Shown here piece by piece: positions 1 through 8,615 of a DNA stretch of 64,000 bases (positions within the stretch are counted from its first letter, which is position 1; each line of letters starts with the position of its first letter). A program made the position numbers and the translations under genes. The stretch is taken from positions 1 to 64,000 of the forward strand of contig JACRBL010000055.1 in the NCBI GenBank assembly GCA_016234485.1. The letters are read 5' to 3'. Source of the DNA: Chloroflexota bacterium (GTDB lineage: Bacteria; Chloroflexota; Anaerolineae; Anaerolineales; Villigracilaceae). A model generated the notes under the pieces. That model was not told the origin of the DNA. It was given only the letters and a program-made list of their open reading frames with translations, and did no database searches.

Positions 1-56
1 AACCGTTGCTCGGGCGTTTTGGCTTCCTGCCGACTGATTTCTTGTTCGTTGCTCAT
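1..56 (-). CDS. 5' end of an unidentified gene (partial)
   Basis: Only the first 18 codons are inside the window, reading MSNEQEISRQEAKTPEQR on the minus strand. The start is supported by an AGAGGTG ribosome binding site at 61-67 and a TATAAT-like -10 box at 72-77. The visible residues are polar and charged with no signal peptide, so the product probably begins in the cytoplasm. Nothing else about its function can be read. Confidence 0.6.
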   Translation of the reverse strand, partial: MSNEQEISRQEAKTPEQR

Positions 57-316
57 TTGTCACCTCTTTAGATTATAGCGGCCGCACCGCTCCTCAAAGG
101 GGACAGGTGTCACCATATATGTAATCTGTGGCTGAAGTTGGTTGCCTTCCCGTTAATTACGGGAGACCCCGAAAAATCATATCGTAGCGAGCATGATACC
201 AGACAAGCCAATGCGCGGGCGAAAGAATGGAGGAAGAGTTGCGCCCAATGGTACAATAACCCGACTTCAAAACGTCAAGCAAATTGCAAATCCAAAATCG
301 TACATCGGAAATTCTC

Positions 317-1669
317 ATGCCTCAAACCCAAGTCTCCTGTCCTCGCTGTCGCCAGCCCGTTCCCGCCAACGTGGAACAACTCTTCGATGTGACCTCCGAC
401 CCAGGCGCGAAACAACGCCTGCTGGGCGGCGTCTCCAACATGATCCGCTGTCCCTTTTGCGGACACGAAGGCCGCCTCGCCACGCCCATTGTCTATCACG
501 ACAATGAAAAAGAACTCCTGCTCACCTTCTTCCCGCCCGAATTGGGACTGCCCCTCAATGAGCAGGAAAAATTGATCGGCCCTTTGATCAAGCAGGTGAT
601 GGATCGCCTGCCCGCAGAGAAGCGCAAGGCCTATTTGCTCTCGCCCAAGCCCAACCTGACCTTCGAGTCGATGATCGAACTCATCCTCGGCAAGGACGGC
701 ATCACGCCTGAGATGATCAAATCCCAGCAGGAGCGCGTCACGTTGATTGACCGCCTGCTCCAGGCCTCCAGCGCGGACGTCCGCTCGGAGATCATCAAGC
801 AGAACGAGAAGGTGATTGACGACCAGTTCTTCGCGTTGTTTGGCCGCCTCGCTCAATCGGCCGCGAGTCAACAGCCCAAACTTGGCGAAGCGCTCGTAGC
901 CCTGCAGGATCAACTCCTGAAGGAGACCGAATTCGGGCGCGGGCTGGCGGAATCCGTCGGGGAAATGGAAGCCGCCGCCAAGTCCCTGCAAGAAGCGGGA
1001 CAGGGCCTCACGCGCGAGAAACTGCTGGACTTCGTCATCGCCGCGCCGAGCGACGCCCGTATCCGCGCGTACGTCAACCTGGCGCGCGGCGGCATGGACT
1101 ATTCCTTCTTCCAAACACTGACGGAAAAAATCGAGAAGGCCTCGCCCGAGGAAAAAACAAAACTCGAAGCCGTGCGCGAGAAACTGTTGGAATATACCAA
1201 CGAAGTGGATCGCCAGATCGAAGCGCGTTACAAACAGGCGCAGAAATTTATCGAATCCCTGCTCGCGCAGGATGACATCACCGCCGCCACGCAAGCCAAC
1301 CTGCAAAACTTCTCGCAAGACGCGGTGGACATCGTCCAGCAGATGTTGCGTCAGGCATCCGAGAAAAACGACTACGCCATGATGGGCAAACTGCAAAAGA
1401 TGGTTGAGGCGCTACAACAAGCCAGCGCGCCGCCCGAGATGGGATTTATCGAACAACTGCTCGAAGCCCCCGATGCAGCCGCCATCGAGAAAATGCTTAA
1501 CGACAACGCTGACATGGTCAATGACCAGTTCCTCGAAGCGCTGAATGGCCTCGTCGCCCAGATCGAACAACAGGGACAAGGCAACCCCGAAGCCCAGGCC
1601 ATTAGCGAGAAATTGAGCGCAGTTTACAAGGTCGCGCTGAAGTTCTCGATGAAGAAGAATATGGGATAA
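317..1669 (+). CDS. CpXC domain protein with long helical C-terminus
   Basis: The 450-residue product begins with a CpXC-type zinc-ribbon domain: two Cys pairs, C8-P-R-C11 and C45-P-F-C48, followed by a beta-rich stretch to about residue 130. CpXC proteins are widespread in bacteria but their role is not established. The remaining 320 residues are rich in Glu, Lys, Gln and Ala and look largely helical, including several Gln-rich segments, suggesting a coiled-coil or armadillo-like scaffold. I chose the ATG at 317, directly before the first Cys pair, over one 33 bases upstream. No signal peptide or membrane segment is visible. The gene is followed by a strong intrinsic terminator and seems to be transcribed alone. 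Confidence 0.85.
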   Translation: MPQTQVSCPRCRQPVPANVEQLFDVTSDPGAKQRLLGGVSNMIRCPFCGHEGRLATPIVYHDNEKELLLTFFPPELGLPLNEQEKLIGPLIKQVMDRLPAEKRKAYLLSPKPNLTFESMIELILGKDGITPEMIKSQQERVTLIDRLLQASSADVRSEIIKQNEKVIDDQFFALFGRLAQSAASQQPKLGEALVALQDQLLKETEFGRGLAESVGEMEAAAKSLQEAGQGLTREKLLDFVIAAPSDARIRAYVNLARGGMDYSFFQTLTEKIEKASPEEKTKLEAVREKLLEYTNEVDRQIEARYKQAQKFIESLLAQDDITAATQANLQNFSQDAVDIVQQMLRQASEKNDYAMMGKLQKMVEALQQASAPPEMGFIEQLLEAPDAAAIEKMLNDNADMVNDQFLEALNGLVAQIEQQGQGNPEAQAISEKLSAVYKVALKFSMKKNMG

Positions 1670-1683
1670 GTCATCCCTTTCAC

Positions 1684-1716
1684 AACACAACCCGCCAAAA
1701 GGCGGGTTGTGTTTTT
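1684..1716 (+). terminator. Intrinsic terminator after the CpXC gene
   Basis: A 13-bp perfect stem (ACACAACCCGCC arm) with an AAAA loop is followed by a T run. It lies 15 bases after the CpXC stop and is nearly symmetrical, so it may also serve the convergent histidine kinase gene. Confidence 0.9.
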
Positions 1717-1785
1717 AGAATTTGCCGTTCGTCAATGGCGGAGTGGAAAATGGGACGCGGAGAACGCGGATAAACGCGGATAATC

Positions 1786-3318
1786 TTACCGCGGCAACGA
1801 AAAGCAAATCTTCGCGCCCGTCCCCGTGGACGAATCCGCCCAAATCCTCCCGCCGTGGGCTTCGACGATGGCGCGGGCGAGGTAAAGTCCCAAGCCCGCG
1901 CCTTTGGTCTGCTTGACGGCGTTGGTGGAGCGGTAGAAGCGGTCGAAGATGTGCGGCAGGTCTTTGGCCTCGATGCCCGCTCCCTGGTCGCTGACGCACA
2001 CGATCACCTGCTCGGGGCGCACCTGTCCGCTGATGCGGATCTCGCCCTGCGGCGCGTACTTGAGTGAGTTGGAGACGAGGTTTGCGAGGACTTGCTCGAT
2101 GCGCGTCTCATCCGCCAGGATGACGGGGAATTTTTCGGGGAAGTCTGCGACGAGTTGATGCTTGGACGATTGCACCGCAAAGCGCTCGATCACGCGGGAC
2201 GCCAGAGCGGGGAGGGCGACATCGGCGCGGTTCAAGCTCATGCCGCCCGCCTGCAAACGGGACGCGTCCAACAGGTCATCGATCATCTTCGCCAAACGAT
2301 CAGCTTCCTCTTCGATGACTTCGAGCGAGTCGCTGATGGTACGCTTGTCCCACTTGGCGTCGTCGCGGCGCAGGGTGGACGCGTAGCCTTTGATCAGCGC
2401 GACGGGCGTCCGCAGTTCGTGGCTGACCACGGAGATGAACGTGCTCTTGACCTCGTCCGCGTTGCGGAAGTGGGTGATGTCGCGCACGGTCACGGTGACG
2501 TTGCGCAGTTTCCCCTCGGCATTGAGCAGGGGCGCGTACGTGATGCCCACAGGGATGGTCGGCGGCTCGGGGCGTTTGAGGTCGCCTTCGATATAGAGGG
2601 TCGCGTTCGGGGTCAGCGGCCAGCCGTCGGCGAGCGCTTCCTCGAGCGGGACGCCGATCGGGTCACGCGCCCAGCGGATGACGTCCGCGTGAGGAGCGCC
2701 AGCCAGCTGGTCGTGAGTCCGACCGAAGATGCGCTCGAAGGCGTCGTTGACGCGCTCGATGGTCAAGTCCGCGTTGAGGATCATGATTCCGTCCGCGGCG
2801 GAGTCCAGAAGCGCGTCGAGTCTCTGCTTCTCGTAGTTGACCTGTCGGTAGAGCCGCGCGTTATGGACGGCGATGGCGGCCTGTCCCGCGAACGAACCGA
2901 GCAGGGCTTTGTCGTTGGCGGAGAAGAGGTCGGGGTAACTGCGGAAGATGAAGATCACGCCGATGACCTGTCCGTGCGCGACGAGCGCGATGCCCGTGCC
3001 GTTGAGCAGACCCATGCTGGCGGTGTAGGTCAACTCTTTCAACATGCGGTTCAATTCGGTGACATCCAAATCCGCCACTTTTTCTTCGGTGAGCAGAGGC
3101 GTGAGGTAACTGAGGAACGCGGGCGGGATGCCCTGCGCCGTGGCGACGCGCCAGCCTTCGGTCTCTTTTAGGGCGATCAGGCCAGCCTGTCCCGCGAGCA
3201 TTTCTATGGCGATCTTGAGGATGCGCGCGAGCAGTTTGTCGAGGTCGAGTTCCTCGGTGAGCAGGCGGGCGATTTCGAGCAGGTAATCTCTTTGGCGAAC
3301 GCGGAAGTCTGGGAGCAT
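1786..3318 (-). CDS. GAF-PAS sensor histidine kinase, soluble
   Basis: The 510-residue protein has a GAF domain (about residues 10-160), a short coiled linker, a PAS domain (about 165-285), a HisKA dimerisation domain with phospho-acceptor motif SHELRTP near residue 300, and an HATPase domain to the end. The ATP-lid motifs are complete: N box LANLVSNSLKYAP, G1 DQGAGI, F box FDRFYR and G2 GAGLGLYLAR. There is no transmembrane segment, so it should sense a cytoplasmic signal or bind a membrane partner. No response regulator is adjacent, so it is an orphan kinase in this window. The start codon lacks a clear ribosome binding site and could lie a few codons away. Confidence 0.93.
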   Translation of the reverse strand: MLPDFRVRQRDYLLEIARLLTEELDLDKLLARILKIAIEMLAGQAGLIALKETEGWRVATAQGIPPAFLSYLTPLLTEEKVADLDVTELNRMLKELTYTASMGLLNGTGIALVAHGQVIGVIFIFRSYPDLFSANDKALLGSFAGQAAIAVHNARLYRQVNYEKQRLDALLDSAADGIMILNADLTIERVNDAFERIFGRTHDQLAGAPHADVIRWARDPIGVPLEEALADGWPLTPNATLYIEGDLKRPEPPTIPVGITYAPLLNAEGKLRNVTVTVRDITHFRNADEVKSTFISVVSHELRTPVALIKGYASTLRRDDAKWDKRTISDSLEVIEEEADRLAKMIDDLLDASRLQAGGMSLNRADVALPALASRVIERFAVQSSKHQLVADFPEKFPVILADETRIEQVLANLVSNSLKYAPQGEIRISGQVRPEQVIVCVSDQGAGIEAKDLPHIFDRFYRSTNAVKQTKGAGLGLYLARAIVEAHGGRIWADSSTGTGAKICFSLPR

Positions 3319-3574
3319 TTTGGTTGGTGGTGAGCGGTTGGTGGTTAGTAGATTTGGCAGATTGGTAAATTGGTAGATTGGTAGTCGAGTAGGCGGTGCG
3401 CTCCTGCCATGTTGAGACCTATTTTATCATCGGGACACAGGCGAGGGGCGGGGAAGTTTGTTGGATGTGTGTTAACGGAATTGCTCGTGTAGACCTATTC
3501 GCCTAATGCAATCACAGGAAGCAAATAGTGATAAAATTCCCTTACGCAGTTCTCAATTCGTTTTAAGGTGGATT

Positions 3575-4339
3575 ATGGATCAATCGCCATCAGAATATCC
3601 CAGAGTCCCACCGTTCAAATACGGTGACGAGTCGTTCGATAAGACAGGTTCGGAGAAGATGCTTGCCCGAGAGGGAGGCGGATGCCTATCGCCGCGAAGC
3701 ATAATGAACCTGATCATGTTGTTTATCAGCTTAGCCACATTGACACTCGCGCTGATATGCGGAGCGTGGCTGGGATATGAGATTATCGAGAAGGGGTTGT
3801 CTAGTTGGCCGCTGGTCATTGTCGGTGGGTTGGTTACTGCCTTGACCTATGCGGTTGGCTGGACACTCACTCTGGTTGGAATTCGCGGGCTAAAAATTTT
3901 TATCCTGCCGTTCTTAGTTCAACTCTACACATGGATCACGCTCGGCGGCATTTTGTTTCTTCAAGCGATCATCATTTCCAAACTGTACCGCCAAAGTTAC
4001 AGTTTTGGAAAATTTACGTTATATGTTTTTATGTTTGGCGCGGCAATGATCGCCTTGGTTGGGTTGCACCTATTGGTTGAAAAACACAAATTAACCCCCC
4101 TTGCTTTTCCAATTCTGATTGTTGGTTTGGTTCACTTGTACTTCATTGCACTCCATTATGTCTTCACATCCAATGGACATGTAAAGTACGAATACATTTT
4201 TGGGGATTTGGGTTTCTTGGCCATCGCTACCTCGGTTGGATTGCTCATGTTAGCCCATCTTGGAATCTTTTCTAGGGCGCGCAATTTCATCGATCGGATA
4301 TTTATTCAAACCACAAATCAATTTGACAAGCCAGAATGA
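3575..4339 (+). CDS. Six-helix membrane protein of unknown function
   Basis: I do not recognise this 254-residue protein. It has a polar N-terminal region of about 45 residues followed by about six hydrophobic helices (roughly residues 47-75, 82-107, 110-138, 147-168, 174-197 and 207-227) and a short polar tail. I prefer the ATG at 3575 because AAGGTGG precedes it by three bases; an upstream in-frame ATG at 3506 has no such site. The gene is visibly more AT-rich than its neighbours, which may mean recent acquisition. It stands alone between a divergent kinase gene and a lipoprotein gene. Confidence 0.75.
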   Translation: MDQSPSEYPRVPPFKYGDESFDKTGSEKMLAREGGGCLSPRSIMNLIMLFISLATLTLALICGAWLGYEIIEKGLSSWPLVIVGGLVTALTYAVGWTLTLVGIRGLKIFILPFLVQLYTWITLGGILFLQAIIISKLYRQSYSFGKFTLYVFMFGAAMIALVGLHLLVEKHKLTPLAFPILIVGLVHLYFIALHYVFTSNGHVKYEYIFGDLGFLAIATSVGLLMLAHLGIFSRARNFIDRIFIQTTNQFDKPE

Positions 4340-4452
4340 ATTTTCCAGTTGTTGCGATTCTAGGAGTGATAAGTGATTGCCCCGCTTCCGTGATGGAACC
4401 AATTCTCTCTTCTCCTCGTTTGCAAATATAAAATCACCGAGGAGATGCCCGC

Positions 4453-5070
4453 ATGTTCAACAAGCCGTTGTTCATCCTAACCCTGATCCTGTTGCTTTCC
4501 GCTTGTGCGACTCAGCCTGTTCCCGCGAATACATCGCCAGCGACCGAGCTTCCCTCAGAAACGCCGCCTCATCTTTCGCCCACCGCGCTTCCAACCGAAA
4601 CCATCATGCCGCGCGCGGACGGATGTCCCTCCGAGACGGCGGATTTGAAATTGCTGGTCAATGTTGAAGAAGGCTACTGTCTGCTCTATCCTGCGGACGA
4701 TGTTTTTGTTCCGTTGCGATTTGTCGTTATCAATACGGACAGAAAGACTGCTGACACACCTGGCGCCGCGTGGGTGGACATCATGGTGGAGCCCGCGAAC
4801 GGTCTCACCGCGGCGCAGGTCGCAGATGCCAAGATCGCGGAGTGGGGCGAGGGTTTCAACATCACGCGCGAAGAGACACTGGTGGACGGAGTCCCTGCTG
4901 TTGTGGTGGATGGGTTGCCAGGTGTTGACTCAGTGCGCGTTGTTTTTATCGTGAGCAACGATCGCCTTTATGCCCTACACTTCATGCCCTGGTTCCCGAA
5001 TCCCAACGAAGTCACTCGGCTGGACGAGTTGTATAAAACGGTCATGGACACAATGCACTTCCTTCCATAA
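4453..5070 (+). CDS. Small secreted lipoprotein, unknown function
   Basis: The 205-residue product starts with a short hydrophobic signal ending in a lipobox (LLLSAC, Cys about residue 18), followed by a Thr/Pro/Glu-rich linker typical of surface lipoproteins in this genome. The mature part (about residues 55-205) is an alpha/beta-looking domain with no motif I recognise. A GAGGAG ribosome binding site precedes the ATG. A hairpin terminator follows about 30 bases after the stop. It is probably exported and anchored to the outer face of the membrane. Confidence 0.8.
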   Translation: MFNKPLFILTLILLLSACATQPVPANTSPATELPSETPPHLSPTALPTETIMPRADGCPSETADLKLLVNVEEGYCLLYPADDVFVPLRFVVINTDRKTADTPGAAWVDIMVEPANGLTAAQVADAKIAEWGEGFNITREETLVDGVPAVVVDGLPGVDSVRVVFIVSNDRLYALHFMPWFPNPNEVTRLDELYKTVMDTMHFLP

Positions 5071-5097
5071 AAACGCCTCTTCCCGAAGCGAATCAAA

Positions 5098-5129
5098 AAG
5101 GCCTCCGAGATTTCAATCTCAGAGGCCTT
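5098..5129. terminator. Hairpin terminator after the lipoprotein gene
   Basis: The arms AAGGCCTC-GAGAT and ATCTC-GAGGCCTT pair over about 13 bp with one mismatch and a TTCA loop. T-rich sequence follows on the plus strand. Confidence 0.7.
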
Positions 5130-5152
5130 ACATTTTACTCAATACGCAGTAA

Positions 5153-5195
5153 GTGGTCTCGATACGTCCCGACTTGCACGAGGCTACGCGACCAC
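5153..5195. repeat. Short inverted repeat, GGTCTCGATACG family
   Basis: The stretch opens with GTGGTCTCGATACG and closes with GCTACGCGACCAC, so its ends are inverted. Related copies lie at 10514-10576, inside a coding sequence, and at 18291-18333. It sits just beyond the stop codon of the aminotransferase gene. Confidence 0.6.
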
Positions 5196-5199
5196 CGAA

Positions 5200-6531
5200 T
5201 CACTTGCGAAGTTTAAATTCCTTCTCTGCCAATGTGACCGCTTCCTCGAAGATGACCAATCCTTCGTCCACTTCCTTCTTGGAGATGGACAGCGGCGGGG
5301 CGATGCGGATGACGCTCTTGGAACAGCCCAGCAGGAGCAGGCCGCGCTCGAAGGCCAAATCCACCACGCGGTCTTGTAATTTCTCGGCAGCTTCCTTTGA
5401 TTCGCGGTCGGTGACAAATTCCACGCCGATCATCAGGCCGATGCCGCGCACGTCGCCGATGGAGGGATGGCGCACTTGGAGTTCGGCCAGCGCGTCGAGC
5501 GTGTACTGTCCGACATCGGCCGCGTTCTTCATGTATTCCTTTTCGATCAGGTCAATGGTCGCGAGGGCCGCGGCGCACGAGATGGGGTTGCCGCCGAAGG
5601 TGTTTCCGTGCGAGCCCTTTTCCCAGTCCATGATCTCGCGGCGGGCGATGCACGCGCCGAGCGGCATGCCCGAAGCGATTCCCTTCGCGGTGGTGATGAT
5701 GTCTGGCTCGGTGTCGAAATGCTCGATTGCCCACCATTTGCCCGTGCGTCCCATGCCAGATTGGACTTCATCCACGATCAGCAGGATGCCATGCTCATCG
5801 CACAGTTCGCGCAAGGCAGGGAAGAATCCCGCGGGCGGGACAACGTATCCGCCTTCGCCCTGGATGGTTTCGACCAGAATCCCTGCCACTTCTTCGGGCG
5901 GAAGGATGTGATCGAGGATCTGTTCTTGGATGTAGCGGACAACCGTCTCGCCGTAGTCTTCGCCTTTTTTGCGATCCAGCACGGGGCGATACGGATCGGG
6001 GAACGGAGCGTGCAACACGCCGTTCATCAACGGATAAAAACCCTTGTGATATTTCGGCTTGCTGGCGGTGAACGTCACCGCGCCCATCGTCCGCCCGTGG
6101 AACGCGCCCGTGAAGCCGATGAAGTTACTGCGTCCCGTGTGGTAACGCGCGAGCTTGATGGCGGTCTCCACGGCCTCCGTCCCCGAATTGGTCATGAATG
6201 AAACGCCGTAGTCGTCGAATGGGGCGATTTCGGCCAGTTTTTCACCGAGTTTAATCCAGCCCTCGTGATAAAAATCGGACGAGATGTGGATGAATTTTTC
6301 GGCTTGTTGCTGAATGGCCTTCACCACTTTTGGATGCGAATGTCCTGTGGATGCCACGGCGATGCCCGCCATGAAATCCAAAAAGCGGTTGCCGTCCACG
6401 TCCCACACTTCGGTGCCTTTGCCGTGCGACATTGCGAACGGATATCCGCGCGGATAAGAAGGCGAAATAACCGCCGAGTCGCGCTTGATCATCGCGCGCG
6501 CTTTTGGTCCTGGTAACTTCATTGGTTGCAT
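5200..6531 (-). CDS. Class III PLP aminotransferase (4-aminobutyrate / acetylornithine type)
   Basis: The 443-residue enzyme is a fold-type I class III aminotransferase. Visible landmarks are the phosphate-binding GTEAVE motif (near residue 117), DEVQSGMGRTG with the cofactor-binding Asp near residue 254, and the Schiff-base lysine in TTAKGIASG (Lys283), followed by the GNTFGGNP motif. Length and motif spacing fit the 4-aminobutyrate or ornithine aminotransferase branch; the substrate cannot be settled by eye. The start at 6531 was chosen because AGGAGT lies directly upstream, although the frame stays open for 34 more codons. A TATAAT-like -10 at 6584-6589 would give a 45-base leader. Confidence 0.92.
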   Translation of the reverse strand: MQPMKLPGPKARAMIKRDSAVISPSYPRGYPFAMSHGKGTEVWDVDGNRFLDFMAGIAVASTGHSHPKVVKAIQQQAEKFIHISSDFYHEGWIKLGEKLAEIAPFDDYGVSFMTNSGTEAVETAIKLARYHTGRSNFIGFTGAFHGRTMGAVTFTASKPKYHKGFYPLMNGVLHAPFPDPYRPVLDRKKGEDYGETVVRYIQEQILDHILPPEEVAGILVETIQGEGGYVVPPAGFFPALRELCDEHGILLIVDEVQSGMGRTGKWWAIEHFDTEPDIITTAKGIASGMPLGACIARREIMDWEKGSHGNTFGGNPISCAAALATIDLIEKEYMKNAADVGQYTLDALAELQVRHPSIGDVRGIGLMIGVEFVTDRESKEAAEKLQDRVVDLAFERGLLLLGCSKSVIRIAPPLSISKKEVDEGLVIFEEAVTLAEKEFKLRK

Positions 6532-6583
6532 GGAAAAACTCCTTGAGGTTCGTTTAATTTCAGTAATGTGTCCCATGCCTGCC

Positions 6584-6589
6584 ATTATA
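6584..6589 (-). promoter_or_regulatory. -10 box for the aminotransferase gene
   Basis: TATAAT reads on the minus strand about 45 bases before the chosen start codon. No convincing -35 is visible. Confidence 0.45.
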
Positions 6590-6690
6590 ATGCAGGGCGC
6601 ATTTCCCGCGTTAAATTCGTCATTTGGCTTCATTTCTCGGCGAATTGTCGCGCATCATTTTCGCCTCTTGCTCGAATGGATTCGCTGTGC

Positions 6691-6696
6691 TAAAAT
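6691..6696 (+). promoter_or_regulatory. -10 box for the tRNA-Gln region
   Basis: TAAAAT is followed by ACCGCCC, resembling the CCGCC discriminator seen after several other -10 boxes in this window. It lies 18 bases before the decayed tRNA copy, so one transcript probably spans both tRNA-like sequences. Confidence 0.45.
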
Positions 6697-6713
6697 ACCG
6701 CCCGCTGTACTTT

Positions 6714-6765
6714 TGGGGGCTCGTCTAACGACAGGACGACTGACGCTGGGTCAGTTCGTTGGGCG
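6714..6765 (+). pseudogene. Decayed tRNA-Gln copy (5' part only)
   Basis: This stretch aligns without gaps to the first 50 bases of the intact tRNA-Gln that starts at 6777, keeping the D-arm pattern (TCGTC-AACG-CAGGAC) and the CTG anticodon. The universal U33 is replaced by G, and the sequence loses any T arm or 3' acceptor strand after about 6760, being followed instead by AAAACTTAT. It is best read as a truncated tandem duplicate of the neighbouring gene. Confidence 0.55.
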
Positions 6766-6776
6766 GGAAAACTTAT

Positions 6777-6847
6777 TGAGGAGTCGTCCAACGGCAGGAC
6801 ACTACACTCTGGATGTAGGTATCTTGGTTCGAATCCAGGCTCCTCAG
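6777..6847 (+). tRNA. tRNA-Gln (anticodon CUG)
   Basis: A complete cloverleaf is visible. The acceptor strands are TGAGGAG and CTCCTCA, the D arm is GTCCAACGGCAGGAC, the anticodon stem CTACA/TGTAG encloses the loop CTCTGGA (anticodon CTG), and the T arm carries GGTTCGAATCC. The discriminator base is G and the 3' CCA is not encoded (GCCT follows). A hairpin terminator begins seven bases later. Confidence 0.95.
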
Positions 6848-6853
6848 CCTATG

Positions 6854-6887
6854 AAATGCCTTGAGAATAAAAAACTCAGGGCATTTT
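6854..6887 (+). terminator. Terminator after tRNA-Gln
   Basis: AAATGCC-TGAG pairs with CTCA-GGCATTT around an A-rich loop, and the 3' arm runs into TTTT. It immediately follows the tRNA. Confidence 0.75.
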
Positions 6888-6934
6888 GATTTAATAGGCG
6901 AAAATCCAATTGCCTCTCCGAATCCCAGGGGGCC

Positions 6935-6970
6935 ATTAAAAGACAAGACCCGCTCGGCAACGAGCGGGTC
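6935..6970 (-). terminator. Terminator of the ferredoxin gene
   Basis: A perfect 10-bp stem, GACCCGCTCG/CGAGCGGGTC with a 4-base loop, is followed on the minus strand by a T-rich tract. It lies 20 bases after the ferredoxin stop. Confidence 0.8.
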
Positions 6971-6990
6971 ACGAATTGAATGATTGGATA

Positions 6991-7416
6991 TTAACCGCGA
7001 GCCGATTTGGCTTCGTCGGTGTCGTTGGCTTTGTAGCCAGGGCCAGACTGGAAATAATCGTAGTTGGCCTTGATGTCGGCCGTGAGGTCCACCACCTCGC
7101 CCGCGGCGAGTTGTTTGGTGCTATCGAGGACAACTTTCACGCCGTGGTCGTTCGCGCCTTCGTAGTGACCCGTTAGGCCAATGCGCGAGATGAATTCCCC
7201 GCCCTTGGCGGTGTAAGCCGCAGGGACGTCATGTTCGGGGAAGATGGCGTTATAGGGACAGGCGGGGACGCACGCGCCACAGTCAATGCAGGTGTCGGGG
7301 TCAATGTAGTACCAGGGATGATCGCCTTGCGGAACGCCAGGGACGATGCAGTCTACGGGACAGACTTCCACGCACCCGCTGTCGCGCAGGCAAAGGCTGG
7401 TAATGATATGAGTCAT
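6991..7416 (-). CDS. Two-cluster ferredoxin (FdxA-like) with C-terminal extension
   Basis: The 141-residue protein carries eight cysteines for two iron-sulfur clusters in its first 55 residues: C9, C15, C19, C23 and C43, C46, C49, C53, the second set in the classical CxxCxxCxxxCP pattern. The first set lacks the usual second Cys of a CxxC pair, as in seven-iron ferredoxins, so cluster I may be a [3Fe-4S] type. About 80 acidic, Gly/Asp-rich residues follow, longer than a minimal ferredoxin. AAAGGAG precedes the start. It should act as a soluble low-potential electron carrier. The next gene upstream encodes superoxide dismutase, transcribed in the same direction but behind its own terminator. 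Confidence 0.93.
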   Translation of the reverse strand: MTHIITSLCLRDSGCVEVCPVDCIVPGVPQGDHPWYYIDPDTCIDCGACVPACPYNAIFPEHDVPAAYTAKGGEFISRIGLTGHYEGANDHGVKVVLDSTKQLAAGEVVDLTADIKANYDYFQSGPGYKANDTDEAKSARG

Positions 7417-7438
7417 AGGAGTCTCCTTTGTTGAAATT

Positions 7439-7470
7439 AAAAAGCCAGATAATCAATTATATCTGGCTTC
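7439..7470 (-). terminator. Terminator of the superoxide dismutase gene
   Basis: The arms AAGCCAGATA and TATCTGGCTT form a 10-bp stem, followed on the minus strand by TTTTTAATTT. It separates the dismutase gene from the ferredoxin gene. Confidence 0.75.
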
Positions 7471-7492
7471 TTGCGCGTGACAAGTTAAATAT

Positions 7493-8095
7493 TTAACCGT
7501 TGAAGCGGCGGGCGACTTCGTCCCAGTTGACCACGTTCCACCAATTGGTCAGGTATTCGGCGCGGCGATTCTGGTACTTGAGATAATAGGCATGCTCCCA
7601 CACGTCCACGCCCATCACGGGACTCATTCCGTCGGACATGGGATTATCCTGATTCGCGGTGGAGACGACGGCCAGTCCGCTGCCCTTCTTGACCAGCCAG
7701 GCCCAGCCCGATCCGAAGCGACCGTTGGCGGCTTTCTCGAACTCGCCTTTGAACGCGTCGAACGAGCCGAACGCGGCGTCAATCGCCTTGGCCAGATCGC
7801 CCTTTGGCGCTCCGCCCGCTTTGGGAGCCATAATCTCCCAGAACATGGAATGGTTCCACGTCCCGCCGCCGTGGTTGCGGACCACGACGCGCACATCCTC
7901 GGGGACGGCGTTCAAATCTGCGAGCAAAGACTCGAGCGATTTCCCCGCCAGTTCGGGATGTTTTTCGATGGCGCCGTTCAAGTTGGTGACGTACGCCTGA
8001 TGGTGCTTATCGTGATGGATGGTCATCGTCTGCGCGTCAATGTACGGTTCGAGCGCATCGACAGCATAAGAAAGTTTGGGAAGTTCAAAAGCCAT
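7493..8095 (-). CDS. sodA: Superoxide dismutase, Fe/Mn family (Mn-type signature)
   Basis: The 200-residue enzyme disproportionates superoxide. Metal ligands are visible as His27 in TIHHDKHH, His in [11 protein letters not shown], and Asp/His in the family signature [15 protein letters not shown]. The outer-sphere Gln lies in STANQDNP, the position used by Mn enzymes, whereas Fe enzymes carry it nearer the second His; this favours a manganese or cambialistic form. The start at 8095 follows an AAGGAGAG site; 18 more open codons upstream lack support. No signal peptide is present, so it is cytoplasmic. Confidence 0.96.
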   Translation of the reverse strand: MAFELPKLSYAVDALEPYIDAQTMTIHHDKHHQAYVTNLNGAIEKHPELAGKSLESLLADLNAVPEDVRVVVRNHGGGTWNHSMFWEIMAPKAGGAPKGDLAKAIDAAFGSFDAFKGEFEKAANGRFGSGWAWLVKKGSGLAVVSTANQDNPMSDGMSPVMGVDVWEHAYYLKYQNRRAEYLTNWWNVVNWDEVARRFNG

Positions 8096-8287
8096 GGTTC
8101 TCTCCTTGAGTTGGTGGTCGCATTTTACCTTTTTCTCCCCTAATGTCAAGAATTTGGATGATTTTTATACAAAAATAATATAAATTCGGCAAAGCGACTG
8201 TCACTTTGAGAGCCGACAAAATAATCCGCGTCGTTTTCCATCATCCCTCGTAAATAATAACGAAAACAAACTCATCTGGAGGTAGTA

Positions 8288-8482
8288 ATGACAGTACAAA
8301 AACAATCCCTGCGCCGCTCCAAAAGCAACCGCGTTTTCGCGGGCGTCTGCGGTGGACTCGCCACATTCTTCGGCATCAGTTCCTTCTGGTTTCGCCTCGC
8401 CTTCCTGCTTGCGCTCGTTCCAGGCGGCGTGCCAGGCATCCTCGTGTACATCATCATGTGGATGGTCGTGCCGAGCGAGTAA
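8288..8482 (+). CDS. PspC domain membrane protein
   Basis: This 64-residue protein is a minimal PspC domain: a basic N-terminus (RRSKSNRVFAGVCGGLA), a conserved GVCGGLA-FFG segment and one or two hydrophobic stretches ending in MVVPSE. PspC proteins sit in the membrane and in several bacteria take part in envelope stress sensing. A strong GGAGGT site precedes the ATG, and a terminator follows, so it is transcribed on its own. No other psp gene is nearby. Confidence 0.92.
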   Translation: MTVQKQSLRRSKSNRVFAGVCGGLATFFGISSFWFRLAFLLALVPGGVPGILVYIIMWMVVPSE

Positions 8483-8507
8483 GTCAATGAACAGTGATCA
8501 GTTTGGA

Positions 8508-8537
8508 AGCCTCCGAGTTCAATGCTCGGAGGTTTTC
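8508..8537 (+). terminator. Terminator after the PspC gene
   Basis: An 8-bp stem, CCTCCGAG/CTCGGAGG, is followed by TTTT. Confidence 0.8.
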
Positions 8538-8615
8538 GCGCTTGCCGTCCATTGCGATTGCATCTACAATTCAACCTGACCGTTCTTTCCGACTATCCTG
8601 TTACGGAGGATTCCC

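Noticed and set aside
275-1396. Long antisense reading frame opposite the CpXC gene
   Set aside because: It is a mirror of a GC-rich real gene; its translation is low in structure and has no family pattern. The same holds for long frames opposite the genes at 1786-3318, 12503-13276, 39946-41814, 48732-49874 and 61350-64000.
6485-6889. 134-residue frame spanning the tRNA-Gln region
   Set aside because: It overlaps the tRNA, the decayed tRNA copy and the aminotransferase promoter, and has no ribosome binding site.
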